The notes beneath the pieces are model-generated. The model was given only the letters and a program-made list of their open reading frames with translations. It searched no databases and was not told the origin of the DNA. A program made the position numbers and the translations under genes. This document shows positions 46,600 through 58,305 of a DNA stretch of 64,000 nt, piece after piece. Position 1 is the stretch's first letter. Each line of letters opens with the position of its first letter. The stretch covers positions 4,216,001 through 4,280,000 of the forward strand of contig NC_085849.1 in NCBI RefSeq assembly GCF_020906515.1, in the 5' to 3' direction. The stretch comes from Vanrija pseudolonga. Its lineage: Eukaryota > Basidiomycota > Tremellomycetes > Trichosporonales > Trichosporonaceae.

Positions 46600-47769
46600 A
46601 TGGTGTGTCCGAGCCCAGGGTACGCCATCAGCACGCTCACCTCCCAGCTTCCGAGCGACCTCCTTCATTGCCCGCCGACCATCAAGCCGCTCAACCCCCC
46701 TGTTGACGGGTCGACCTCCCCTCCGGCGGGCAACACCATCCTCAACTGTGATCACCTTGTCAAGAGCATCGTGGAGAACACGGACCGCAATACCAAGGTC
46801 GTGCTCTTGCGCACCTCGCGTCTCTTCTTCGACGCCGTCGCCCCGCACCTTTACTTCTCGATCTCCATCGGCGGAAGCGAGGGGCCGAGCCTGTTTGAAG
46901 GTATCCAGGAGATGATCGATGCCGACAACGAGCACGATGCCAAGCCCAGCAAGACCTCTGGCCTTCCCACCAACCCGAAGAGCAGCTTCAACTTCAAGGC
47001 CGCCCTTCTCATCCAGACCCGTATCATCACAATCCAAGGTGTCCACCCTCAGTGGTGTGACATGGACGAGTACCTCTTCCACACGCTCTTCCTCGAGGTC
47101 GGCATCGTGAGGTTCGCGCCCCAGTGGTGCGACCCCCTCGGCAACCGTACTAGCCCTCACCCCCACGGTACCGACTACGCGTGTGACCGCAAGTGCCGTT
47201 TCGCCCAACTCCCGTGCGTCAGCAAGGTTGTCTTCCGCAACCTCGCCTATCCGAGTCTGCCGTTCCCTCCCGCCTTTGTTCCCGACTTCAACCATGTCGA
47301 GGAGGTGGTCTTCATCATGCCCCTCAAGGACCAGTTCCATGCCGAGGACGAGGACTTCTTCCCACCGCGCCAGCTGGTTGGAAACATCTCACCGGGCTTC
47401 AACCTGCGCGAAGCCGACTACATCAAGATTGTGATTTGGCCCGAGCTTGACGTCCGCTCGTGGTCCAAGCCGCAGGAGGGCGGTTCAGACGAGAACCTTC
47501 CGTACGAGCTGGAGGAGTTCGCTGGCGTCACGCACGGTCGCCTTCACATCTACGGCCTCGAGCATGCGGACCTTGTTCACCCCGATGATGGCGACCTGGA
47601 GGATGAGGACCGCCTGGAGAGGCTCGAGAAGACGGCGCTCAAGAATGCCAAGTCGACGATCCGCGGCGCTCGCGGTGGTGGTGCCGAGTCGCGCCATGTC
47701 AAGTTCTTCACGCTGGACAAGTACATCAAGGACCCGGAAGCCAGGCAGGGCGAGGTGATGCCGTGGTGA
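46600..47769 (+). CDS. F-box-like family protein, member 6 (unknown function)
   Basis: Single-exon gene, 389 aa, beginning MVCPSPGYAISTLTSQLP. The first 45 residues are Pro/Ser-rich. Blocks: TILNCDHLVKSIVENTDR and VVLLRTSRLFFDAVAPHLYF (F-box-like, residues about 46-85); IITIQGVHPQWCDMDEYLF; the fullest version of the central motif, HGTDYACDRKCRFAQLPC, followed by SKVVFRNLAYPSLPF; EEVVFIMPLKDQF; DYIKIVIWPELDVRSW; GRLHIYGLEHADL; tail VKFFTLDKYIKDPEARQGEV. The CX3C...LPC spacing could hold a metal, but a structural role is equally possible. Codon use is strongly biased to C/G third positions, unlike members 3 and 5, which suggests higher expression or longer selection. Tandem with member 7 downstream. 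Confidence 0.78.
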   Translation: MVCPSPGYAISTLTSQLPSDLLHCPPTIKPLNPPVDGSTSPPAGNTILNCDHLVKSIVENTDRNTKVVLLRTSRLFFDAVAPHLYFSISIGGSEGPSLFEGIQEMIDADNEHDAKPSKTSGLPTNPKSSFNFKAALLIQTRIITIQGVHPQWCDMDEYLFHTLFLEVGIVRFAPQWCDPLGNRTSPHPHGTDYACDRKCRFAQLPCVSKVVFRNLAYPSLPFPPAFVPDFNHVEEVVFIMPLKDQFHAEDEDFFPPRQLVGNISPGFNLREADYIKIVIWPELDVRSWSKPQEGGSDENLPYELEEFAGVTHGRLHIYGLEHADLVHPDDGDLEDEDRLERLEKTALKNAKSTIRGARGGGAESRHVKFFTLDKYIKDPEARQGEVMPW

Positions 47770-47795
47770 AGGCTCGGCATGGCCGAGAGGCAAGC

Positions 47796-47851
47796 AGGCG
47801 ATGAACACACTCGTTTCACGACAAGGTAGGCGATGAACACGCTCGTTTCAC
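47796..47851 (+). repeat. Tandem 24-nt repeat between members 6 and 7
   Basis: Two copies of AGGCGATGAACAC(A/G)CTCG, then TTTCAC, start at 47796 and 47828, differing at one base, 32 nt apart. They lie just past the stop of member 6 and probably arose by slippage. Confidence 0.85.
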
Positions 47852-48085
47852 AGTGTAGTGAGAGTCAACACCATGCTGGGATCGAGCGTCAGTGCGGCAC
47901 ACACGGCGTCGCAGTCTTATCGGGGCCCAGCACGCTCGACTTGCCTGTGTGGATCGTCGCGTGCCTAGTCGTGCCGACTGTCCTGAGGGCGAGTCTGGCA
48001 AAACTGACAATTGCGACTGTTGACTGAAGCTCTCACTACTTACGCTTGCTTGTTCTATCCCCCAGTGCTCCCCAGCCCGTCAAGC

Positions 48086-49364
48086 ATGGTCACCCCGTCC
48101 GCGGCAGCCGCCCAGCCCCCCGTCCACCATGCCTCCCCTACGGCCGGGTACAAGCTCTTCGATTCGCCGCACCTTGTCGACATGATCTTAGACCAAGCGG
48201 ACAAGCAGACGCTCTCGAGGGTCATGCGTACCGCTCAGCGCTTCTTCATTCCCGCGGGGGTGAGGCTGTACCACTCCATCCAGGTCGGTGGGGACAAGCA
48301 ACCCAGCCTAGTTGGCCTCCGTAGCGTTCTCCGCGCCAAGACATCGTTGCGCGAGCAATTTCTCCGGCGCAACTTTGCAAACTACAGGCTGCTCCTGTTG
48401 TCCTGCACACAAGTGGTGACGATCGAAGGGCCGCACAGCGAGTGGTGTGACCTACCATGGCACGTCATGCGGCAATTGTTCCCCAACGTCAAGGTGGTAC
48501 GCGTCGCGCCGCAGCAGAACCGCGCCCAACGGACATCGTACACGTCTGGAAGCCACTGGGACGGACTATGCGTGCACGGCAAAGCGTCTCGTCGTGGACA
48601 AGGGCCGTCACCCCCTGATCTCCAGCCCGCTGGCCAGACAGGCTTTCAGCCGCCCGTTCAGCTCGGCGAGCGACACGTCGACCGCGCCCTGGGACTCACG
48701 CTCGCACGATGAGCCGGAGGCAACCATCCGCCCGCCTGTCACCCCCGAGTCCGACCACCGCGCCCCATCGTACCGTCCAGACCACTGCAAGTTCACATCG
48801 CTTCCCAGAGTCCGCAAGGTGGTATTCCGCAACCTGCTGTCGACAACCCTTCCGTACCCGCCGGGAGTCTCCGCCAAAGTGACGGCCAACGAGATCGTGC
48901 TCGTGTTGCCGACGGAGCCCCAGTTCTTCGTCGATGCCGAGAGTGACGCCGCGGATGACCTTCGTCATCACATCAAGGCGGGCGACCACATCAAGGTTGT
49001 CATGGCGCCAACACTGGAGACGAAGAAGTGGTCCACGCCGGTCATGCACGGCGACGGCCACGATTTCGACCTAACCGTCATGCTGGCCCGGATTGCGACG
49101 TTCTCGGCCAAGAAGTCGCTCACGGTGTACGGTCTAGGGAGGATCCAACTCGCGCCCTGGGGATCCGACCCTAAGCCGGGCGAGGGGGCCGAGGAGAGCA
49201 GCGCCAAGACCGACATTAGTTATCTTGAGAACACCATGGACGACAAGCGGCTCACGGCCGGCGGCAAAGTCGACATCGGGTACTACTCACTGGAGACATA
49301 CGTCAATGGCACCCAATACCGACCGCTTGAGGTTGAGGACGTGGACCAGTGGAACTTGGAGTAG
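48086..49364 (+). pseudogene. F-box-like family member 7, frameshifted
   Basis: Starts MVTPSAAAAQPPVHHASP at 48086. The first frame carries LFDSPHLVDMILDQADKQ, RVMRTAQRFFIPAGVRLYHS, CTQVVTIEGPHSEWCDLP and VKVVRVAPQQNR. At about 48540-48560 homology moves to another frame (ATGTDYACTAKRL), which then stays open to 49364 with HCKFTSLPRVRKVVFRNLLS, NEIVLVLPTEPQF, HIKVVMAPTLETKKW, LTVYGLGRIQL and the tail YYSLETYVNGTQYRPLEVED. Compared with member 6, about 60 extra residues (roughly 48590-48775) sit between the YAC half and the CKF half of the central motif. I found no GT-AG intron that both restores frame and removes the extra stretch cleanly. One frame change in an otherwise well-kept gene means a young pseudogene, an unusual intron, or a sequence error. 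Confidence 0.62.
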
Positions 49365-50963
49365 GCCGGCCGCAACGCGACAGGTCGGCAGGCATCGAGG
49401 GCATGGTGGAAGGGGACGGTGGTGGCCATGACGGCGGCAGAGAGAGCAACATCGAGGGCGGCAACGCGGGCGACAACGAGGACGACAGCGAAGACAATGA
49501 GGATGTGGGCATCAAGGATGGTTGTGGAGGAAGCGCCGGTCAACTGGCCCAGCTGAGCAGCGAGCCCGCCCGCTCGATCGGCAGAACCACTGATCTGATA
49601 GGCATGATGACGACATGAGTGACTACCCCTCCCAATGCTTGGGTACGTCTCCAGCACTCTGCGACGCCCGGCACAGTCTCTGCGACGCAGATGAAGCGTG
49701 AAACATGCCCACTAACCCTGCTGACAAGTTGCCGGGCACACTGCGTGGTCGCAAGGGGTGAGGTGACGTCGCTTGCAGCGAGATCTGACCATGTTCAGAG
49801 GAGGCCGGCGTCCACGGATGACGCGGCCGCGGTTCCTTGGGGCGATAAGGCGGGGGTTGTCGGGTCACCCGACTCGTCGAGATAGCAGGGGCTCCACTCG
49901 CTCGCTCGACTTGGATTTCTGGCCGTCTCGCTCTACCTGGTCACCGCATTCCTCGGCGCGCAGCAGCTGACGCCGCGCGCTCCACACACACGTCACGCCT
50001 CTATGCGTACCAGTTTCGTGGGTCACGGATCGAGCTTGAACCCGAGAAGAGGTGCCCCGCACGTTCGGCGGCAGGTCACGTCGGGCTCCTGGGCGAAGGC
50101 ACTATGTCTGTGGGTCAATAATCGCCGAGACGGCAACTTTGGGCCTTCGTGCTCGCTCCTCCACAACATGGCGGCCGAGGTCATGTCACGCGGTGTGCTC
50201 TGGTCATTCGTTCTAACCGCTCAAGCTCCCCTCTGATGCGCCGAGGCCGACGAGGGCCTCCCCTCCGCCTTGGACCGTCTCCGGGTGGCAGGTCACGGTA
50301 GGCACCGGACACTGCGTCATGTCACCTGGATGCGATGCTCCGAGACCGCAGCGAGCCGCTCGCTGCAGCCGCTGACGCTGTCATGGTCCCCATATAGACG
50401 TCCTCGCCACCGTCGCGCGCTGCTCCACCGGCGGCAGAAGACCGCAAGGCACAACACGTGTGTCAGTCCGCCGAGGGGTCGTTGTTCCCGCCATCAGGCC
50501 CGCACTGCGCTCGCATAACATCCACACTACACTCTATCGGGCGGCGAAGGGTATGGAGCAGGTCACGGGGACGTTGAAGGGAATGGGGCAGGTCACCGGG
50601 ACGTCACATTTGAGCTGGATGGCGACATGAGCTCCCCTGCCTCGCTCCCTTTGAGTGTTGTCGTGCAGGCTGGCCTCCTTGCCGCCGACTACACCACACG
50701 TCGTGGGCCATCTCCACACCGCACGCCAGCCTCACCCCGTGTCGCGCTCTATCTCCTCCTCGACCCCGAGGGTGCAACAATGAGGTCATGCTCGCGACGA
50801 GCAGTCATGGGATCACATGATGGGGTTACATCATGCCCGTTGGCTGTCTGGTGGTGCTGAACAGCATACTTAAAGCCCTCTCCGAGTGGCAACGACCTCA
50901 AGCCCCCGAACGACACAGCAAGTACCACAGCAAGCGAATCGCCGAGCAACAGCTATCACAGCC
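49365..50963. other. Intergenic region upstream of the PalI-type gene
   Basis: About 1.6 kb with no supported gene. A (GGCAGGTCAC)-like motif recurs near 50555 and 50590 (GGTATGGAGCAGGTCACGGG / GAATGGGGCAGGTCACCGGG), a short imperfect direct repeat. The last 100 bp before 50964 are CA-rich, as expected for a leader. Confidence 0.5.
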
Positions 50964-51707
50964 ATGAACGTACGTCGTCCCCCAGGGCGCAGCTAACGCC
51001 AGTTCATAATCCACATCGGGACCTTCCTCCTCCTGGTCGCCTTCGTCCTCCTCCTAGTGGCGTCCATCTCCGCCCCAGTGGTGAAGCACGTCGCCTTCCT
51101 GACGGCCAAGTCGGCGCAACACACGTTCCGGTACGGCGCCTGGGGATGGTGCGACACGCTGGGCACGAACGTCTGCACGGGCCGGAGCGTGGGCTACCCG
51201 CTCGCGGAGCAGGCTGGCGCGTTTTCCGGGCAGCAGATCGCGCATTCAGTGAGCTCCACGACGCGCGCGCTCGTCATGCACCCCATCGCGTGTGTGCTGT
51301 CGTTCATCGCGTTCGTCATCTGCGCCACGGCGGACAGGTTCGGCTTCCTCGGCGCCACGCTCTTCACGTCGCTCGCGTTCATCTTCTCCTTCATCGTCAT
51401 GGTGATCGACTTTGCGCTGTTTGGTAGGGCGAAGCGCAACCTCAACAAGAACCCCGGTATCAGTGCACAGTACGGCAGCGCGACGTGGCTCACCCTCGTC
51501 GCGACGCTGTGCCTCTTCTTCGCCCTCTTCTTCACCTTCTTCTCGTGTTGCGTCGGCCGGCGCGACAATGCTCGCGGGCATGTCGAGTCGGGCCATGTGA
51601 CTACCGAGAAGCGCGGCCTGTTCGGTAACAAGCACCACCGCCACGTCGACGGCGCGGCTGCCCCCGCCACGACTGTGAACAACGACCGCCGTTTCTGGCA
51701 GCGTTAG
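50964..51707 (+). CDS. PalI/SUR7-family four-helix membrane protein
   Basis: Two exons, 50964-50969 (ATGAAC) and 51003-51707, separated by a 33-nt intron (GTACGT donor, GCTAAC branch, GCCAG acceptor); 236 aa. Without the intron the first membrane helix has no start codon. Helix 1 is residues about 5-24 (HIGTFLLLVAFVLLLVASIS). It is followed by an outer loop with the claudin-like pattern AWGWCDTLGTNVC, conserved in the Sur7/PalI/claudin-like group. Three more helices come near residues 95-115, 125-145 and 170-190. The last carries a CC pair (possible palmitoylation) before a basic cytoplasmic tail rich in His/Lys/Arg. Family members act at plasma-membrane eisosomes or in Rim/Pal pH sensing; which applies here is not clear. 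Convergent with the MYST gene. Confidence 0.85.
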
Positions 51708-51879
51708 CAAGCTTTGGCGTCAAGAGTTGAAGTCAGAAGTTAATCCGTAGCTCCCTTCGCTGGCTCGCGGTCTAGTTCCGTGCCTAGACGCGAGCAACTG
51801 GCCACGGTGCCCTATAATGTTAGTCGAATGAATAATGTTGAGTGTTGACAGGCTACATGTGGTGGCATGGCTAGCCGTG

Positions 51880-53978
<2,099 letters not shown>

Positions 53979-54291
53979 GGTGGGACAATTGGGCCAGAGG
54001 GACCTCTGGGACGTTGCTGCGCACCGCTCGTCGTGGATTGTTATTGATTGAAGCTCGGGATGGGCTGCGTTGTGCGTCTTACCCACCCCATCCAGAGGGT
54101 GATGTCTCTCTACTCAGACGCCGGACTTGAATTGAGCGGGCGGGAGGGAAGTGAATGACGGAGATTGGGCTTCTGTCCGCTTATGACGCGTGGGGGGGGG
54201 GATGGTCGGTTGACTGTATTGATCTGGTCGAGCTATCTTTGTTGACATTCCTTTCACATCGCACATCTCTTGACAACTTGCATACTCTGCA
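53979..54291. promoter_or_regulatory. Shared divergent promoter region, MYST acetyltransferase / HMCES
   Basis: 313 bp between the two start codons. It contains a run of nine G at about 54191-54199 and a CT-rich leader just before 54292. Co-regulation of the two genes is possible but inferred only from geometry. Confidence 0.5.
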
Positions 54292-55904
54292 ATGTGCGGG
54301 CGATACGCACTCGGAGCGGCGCACATTGCCTTCCTCGAGGGCCTCCAAGCCCAGTACGGGCGCCTATTCCCCAACCGCCGGCACCCTGCCGATGAGGACG
54401 ACGAAGGTGGAGGTCCGATGCGGTTGCGCGGCGGCGCGCCGGACGAGCACGAGGACGTCAAGCTCGACTTCCACGCCGCCGATGACCCGGAGAAGGGTTT
54501 CCCCAAGTGGGAGCGCGAGCAGGACTTCTGGCCGAGGTGGGTTTGGCGGTGGTGGGCATGGCTGACGCCAGCTACAACATTGCGCCGAGGCAGCGCGCGC
54601 CGGTTGTCAGGCGTGACCAGGAGACGGGCGAGGTTATGATCGAGACAATGTGAGCTTCGATCTCCTCCAAGTGCAAGCTGACGGCAGGCAATGGGGCCTG
54701 ATCCCCCACTGGACAAAGTATCCCCCCACCGGCCCGCTCAACACGATCAACGCGCGGTCCGAAGCCCTCATGTGCGTGGGTTCCGTGGTCCCCTTCGACA
54801 CTAACCCATCCACCCAGTGACCCGTCATCTGGAGGCATGTGGCACGCGCTTAAGCAGCACAAGCGGTGCATCATCCCCGCACAGGGGTACTACGAGTGGC
54901 AGAAGAAGGGCGCGACCAAGGTCGCGCACTTTGCCCGTCTGCCAGTGTCGAAGGGCACGACGCAGGCTGACCCGCCAATTATGTTCTTCGCGGGGCTCTG
55001 GGACACAGTCAAGTACGTTGAGCCTGTCGCGTCCAAGTTCGTGCCCAAGGAAGGCGACGACCGCGAGCCGTACCCTACAGGCAACCCCGTGCCTCTGTCG
55101 ACGTTCACGATCCTGACGACGACGCCGTCCAAGGACATTGCGTGGCTGCACGACCGGATGCCGTGCATCCTTACGAGCTACGAGGACATTGCGCGCTGGC
55201 TGGACCTCGGCGAGGTGAAGGAAGGGTGGAAGGAGGGCAAGGGCGGTACGGCGGATGTTCTGCACAGTGTGTCGGGCTTGGACTGGTGAGTTACATGTGC
55301 CAGCGGAACGCAGCGAACTCACGCCTCAGCTACCCTGTCGTTCCCGAGGTCGGAAAGATCGGTCGGAGCGAGCAGTCGTACATCCTTCCTGTCGCTGAGC
55401 GGAAAGACGGCATAAAGTCGTTCTTTGCGAAGCAGCAGCCATCACCAGCCAAACCAAAGGGAGCCGGCTCTGGGGGGTTCACCCAGGCGTTCAAGGAGGA
55501 CAAGAAGCCTGTGATAAAAGAGGAGGCTGTGCCAGCGGTCAAGGAGGAGACCAAGCCAGATGTCACAGAGACCAAGCCTGCGGCTGCAGACGTCAAGGCC
55601 GGAACCGAGCCCAAAGCCGAACCCGTGGACGACGACGACATCGTCCTCCTCGACACTGCCCCTAGTCAGTCGGTCAAATCCGAGTCATCCAAGCCCGCAT
55701 CATCTCAGCGTTCGTCTCAGGACTCGAAGCCTGAGCCAGCTACACCTGGCAAGCGCAAGCGCGGAGACGAACGAGGCGGGCACCAGACCAAGATCATCCG
55801 GCAGACACCAAAAGAGGAGAAGAAGGGGGTAGGTACACATCACCGCGCCGAGCTGACTCCAGCAACCGTCCATCACGAGCTTCTTCAAGTCGCCGCGCAA
55901 GTAG
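54292..55904 (+). CDS. HMCES/SRAP abasic-site DNA-protein crosslink protein, with C-terminal PCNA-interacting box
   Basis: Captures abasic sites in single-stranded DNA through its N-terminal cysteine. Six exons: 54292-54536, 54572-54649, 54688-54771, 54818-55285, 55330-55828, 55863-55904; 471 aa. The start is fixed by MCGRY, since Cys2 must become the N-terminus. Active-site residues are Cys2, Asn84 (SYNIAP), Glu162 (GYYEW) and His247 (WLHDRMP), with NARSE at 129-133. A disordered Lys/Glu/Pro/Ser-rich tail of about 170 residues follows, containing KKP..KEE repeats and the basic patch GKRKRG. The last 34-nt intron exposes a 13-residue exon, QPSITSFFKSPRK, a textbook PIP box (Q-x-x-I-x-x-F-F) at residues 459-466. 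A second PIP-like sequence (GIKSFFAKQ) opens the tail. Both suggest recruitment to PCNA at replication forks. Confidence 0.95.
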
Positions 55905-56091
55905 GACTGTATGATACTGTGGGATTGTAGCATTCTTTGCAGCTTGTATTATGTTTGAGCACATCACGTGATTTACACGCGTCGACCACGCGAGATGACA
56001 GAAGCCGAAAGTTGAACTTTTGGCTGTCGGTTGCATTTTGGCTGTTGGCTGGATCGCGAGGTCAATCAACCTCCCACCCACCCTCACAACA

Positions 56092-58305
56092 ATGGCAGAG
56101 GACACGAAGCCGACAGTCCCACCAGTAGAGCAGCAAGCAAGCAGCGAAAATGCCGGCGGCAGCGACCGCCCGGCGAAGCGCCCAGCGGCCGACGACGAAG
56201 AGGCAGCGATGAACGCCTCGTCGTCGACCGGCGGCGGCAACCAGGGCGAGAAGCGCGCGCGGTGGAGCGACAAGCGCGTGCAGCGCGGCAAGGGCCAGAA
56301 GCACGGCGGCGGACGAGACAAGCACGCGGGCCGGCAAGGCAAGTGGGACGACAAGCGGAATGCCGAGGCGAGACTCGAGGCCAAGAGACTGCGCGACGAG
56401 GAGGCCGCGCAGAACGGCCAGCTTGTGCCGGCAGCTCCCGCCGAGGGCGAGGACGGAGAGGCAAAGGAGAAGCGCCTGCCGAAGAAGCGCGCGGCGGTGA
56501 TGGTGGGGTACTGCGGCACGGGGTACTCTGGCATGCAGATGTGAGTGGGAGGCGGGAGTAGGGGAAAGGAAGGACTCGCTGACGATCCCCAGCCAAACCC
56601 ACGGCTCCAAGACGATCGAGGGCGACATCTTCGACGCGCTGCACAAGGCCGGCGCGGTCTCGGACGAAAACTTCAAGGACCACAAGAAGGTCGAGCTGCA
56701 GCGCGCCGCGCGTACCGACGCCGGCGTGCACGCTGCCGGTAACGTCATTTCGCTCAAGATGATCCTCAACCCGCCGCTTCCCGAGGGCTTTGCCACGCTC
56801 GCAGACTACGTCAACTCGTTCCTCCCGCCGCAGATCCGCATGTGGGGGCACGTGCGCACGATGAAGTCGTTCCAGGCAAGGACGTGAGTCGTGGTCGTGG
56901 TCGTGAGCTTGGGAGGAAGGTGCTGACGGCGCCAGATCGTGCGACTCGCGCGTGTACGAGTATCTCTTGCCGACGTACTGCCTCCTGCCGCCGGCGAAGA
57001 CGGACGCGCTTGCGGGCGTGCTCGACAATGTGTCGCCTGGCTGGCGGGAGGTGGTCGCCGCCGGCGCTGAGTTCGTCGACGCCGCGCCCACGTTCGAAGT
57101 GACCGACGACAACGGCGAGCTCGACCCCCGCCAGCGCGGCGAGTTTGAGCGCCGCCGCGGATACCGCGTCGACAAGGACACGGTGGAGCGCTTCCGCGCG
57201 CTCATTGCCGAGTACAAGGGCACGCACAACTTCCACAACTATACCGTCGGACGGCCGTTCAACGACCGCAGTGTCAAGCGCTTCATGATCTCGCTCGAGG
57301 TGCGCGAGCCGGCAGTGTACGGCGACATTGAGTGGCTCTCGGTGCGCATCCACGGCCAGAGCTTCATGCTGCACCAGATCGTGAGTTGGGCGGAGGGGGG
57401 GAGTGAGGAGTGAAAGGGTTGGCTGACACACCGCAGCGCAAGATGATCGCCATGGCCATGCTCGCCTGCAGGACGGGCACGCCGCCCAAGCTCCTGCCCG
57501 AGACGTTTGGCCCCAAGCGCATCCACATCCCCAAGGCGCCGCCGCTCGGCCTGCTGCTCGAGCAGCCCCAGTTCAAGACGTTCAACGAGCGCACGCTCCG
57601 CTTCCCGAAGGAGGACGGCATGGAGCGCGAGATTGTCGACTTCTCGCCGTTCGAGGGCCTCATGCACGACTTCAAGGTCAAGTGGATTTATGAGAGACTG
57701 CGCGAGGTCGAGCTCGAGCATAATGTGTGAGTGGGGTGGGGTGGGGGTTCGAGGGGTAGCGGCTGGGTGTGGGTGGCGGCGCCAAATGAAGCTCCTGCTG
57801 GTTGCGGCTTCGCTCGGCGACAACCAAAGGCACAGTAGCCGAAGGACCCCGTGCTGGTGGCGATCTGGGCGGCGCTGCTTTACTCCGAGATTCCACTTCG
57901 CCCACGCCAAGCTCAAGCTCAGACTCCGTCTCAAAGTTGCCCGCAACGCAGATGCTAACGGCGTGCGCAGCTTCCACAAGTGGAACCGTCAGGTCGACTG
58001 CACTGGCTCCGAGCAGTTCTCGTACTTCAAGTGGGTATTACCGGGCGTTTTACCGGCACCAGGGTGGCCGGTGGTGGCGCCCGGGGCGCATCCTTGCTTG
58101 TTCTTGGCTGACGCTGCACAGCACCAACGGTGTCATCCCGCCCGAGGCGGTGGTGACGCTCACGAGCAAGAAGTATGCCGACCCTCGTGCCCAGCCTGCC
58201 GAGGGGGCCGAGGGCGCCAAGGCCACCAAGGCCGAGTATGAGAGCGACGACGAGGACGGCGAGATTGACGCGGGCGCGCTCGCCCGTGGTGAGCTGGACA
58301 GCTAG
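56092..58305 (+). CDS. PUS1: tRNA pseudouridine synthase, Pus1/TruA family
   Basis: Isomerises uridine to pseudouridine in tRNA (and U2 snRNA or mRNA for Pus1). Six exons: 56092-56540, 56593-56883, 56936-57380, 57437-57726, 57971-58030, 58122-58305; 572 aa. The catalytic Asp192 lies in [15 protein letters not shown]. Other family blocks are [26 protein letters not shown]-like [22 protein letters not shown], and [18 protein letters not shown] with the substrate-binding RKM. A charged N-terminal extension of about 130 residues, rich in Arg/Lys/Gly, carries likely nuclear signals, as in yeast Pus1. The C-terminus is acidic. Intron 4 (57727-57970) is 244 nt, about five times the local norm. It follows HMCES by 187 bp on the same strand. 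Confidence 0.95.

Noticed and set aside
45405-46706. 433-codon uninterrupted plus-strand frame
   Set aside because: It runs across the start of F-box-like member 6 in another frame, is rich in Pro/Ser/His and lacks motifs; stop codons are rare by chance in C-rich DNA.
10000-50000. Search for retroelements, DNA transposons and CRISPR-like arrays
   Set aside because: No reverse transcriptase, integrase or transposase motif, no long terminal or inverted repeats and no regularly spaced repeats were seen by eye; highly decayed elements could be missed.
55973-56091. Upstream in-frame extension of PUS1
   Set aside because: The first real ATG in frame is at 56092 and the usual charged N-terminus begins there; the upstream residues would need a non-ATG start.
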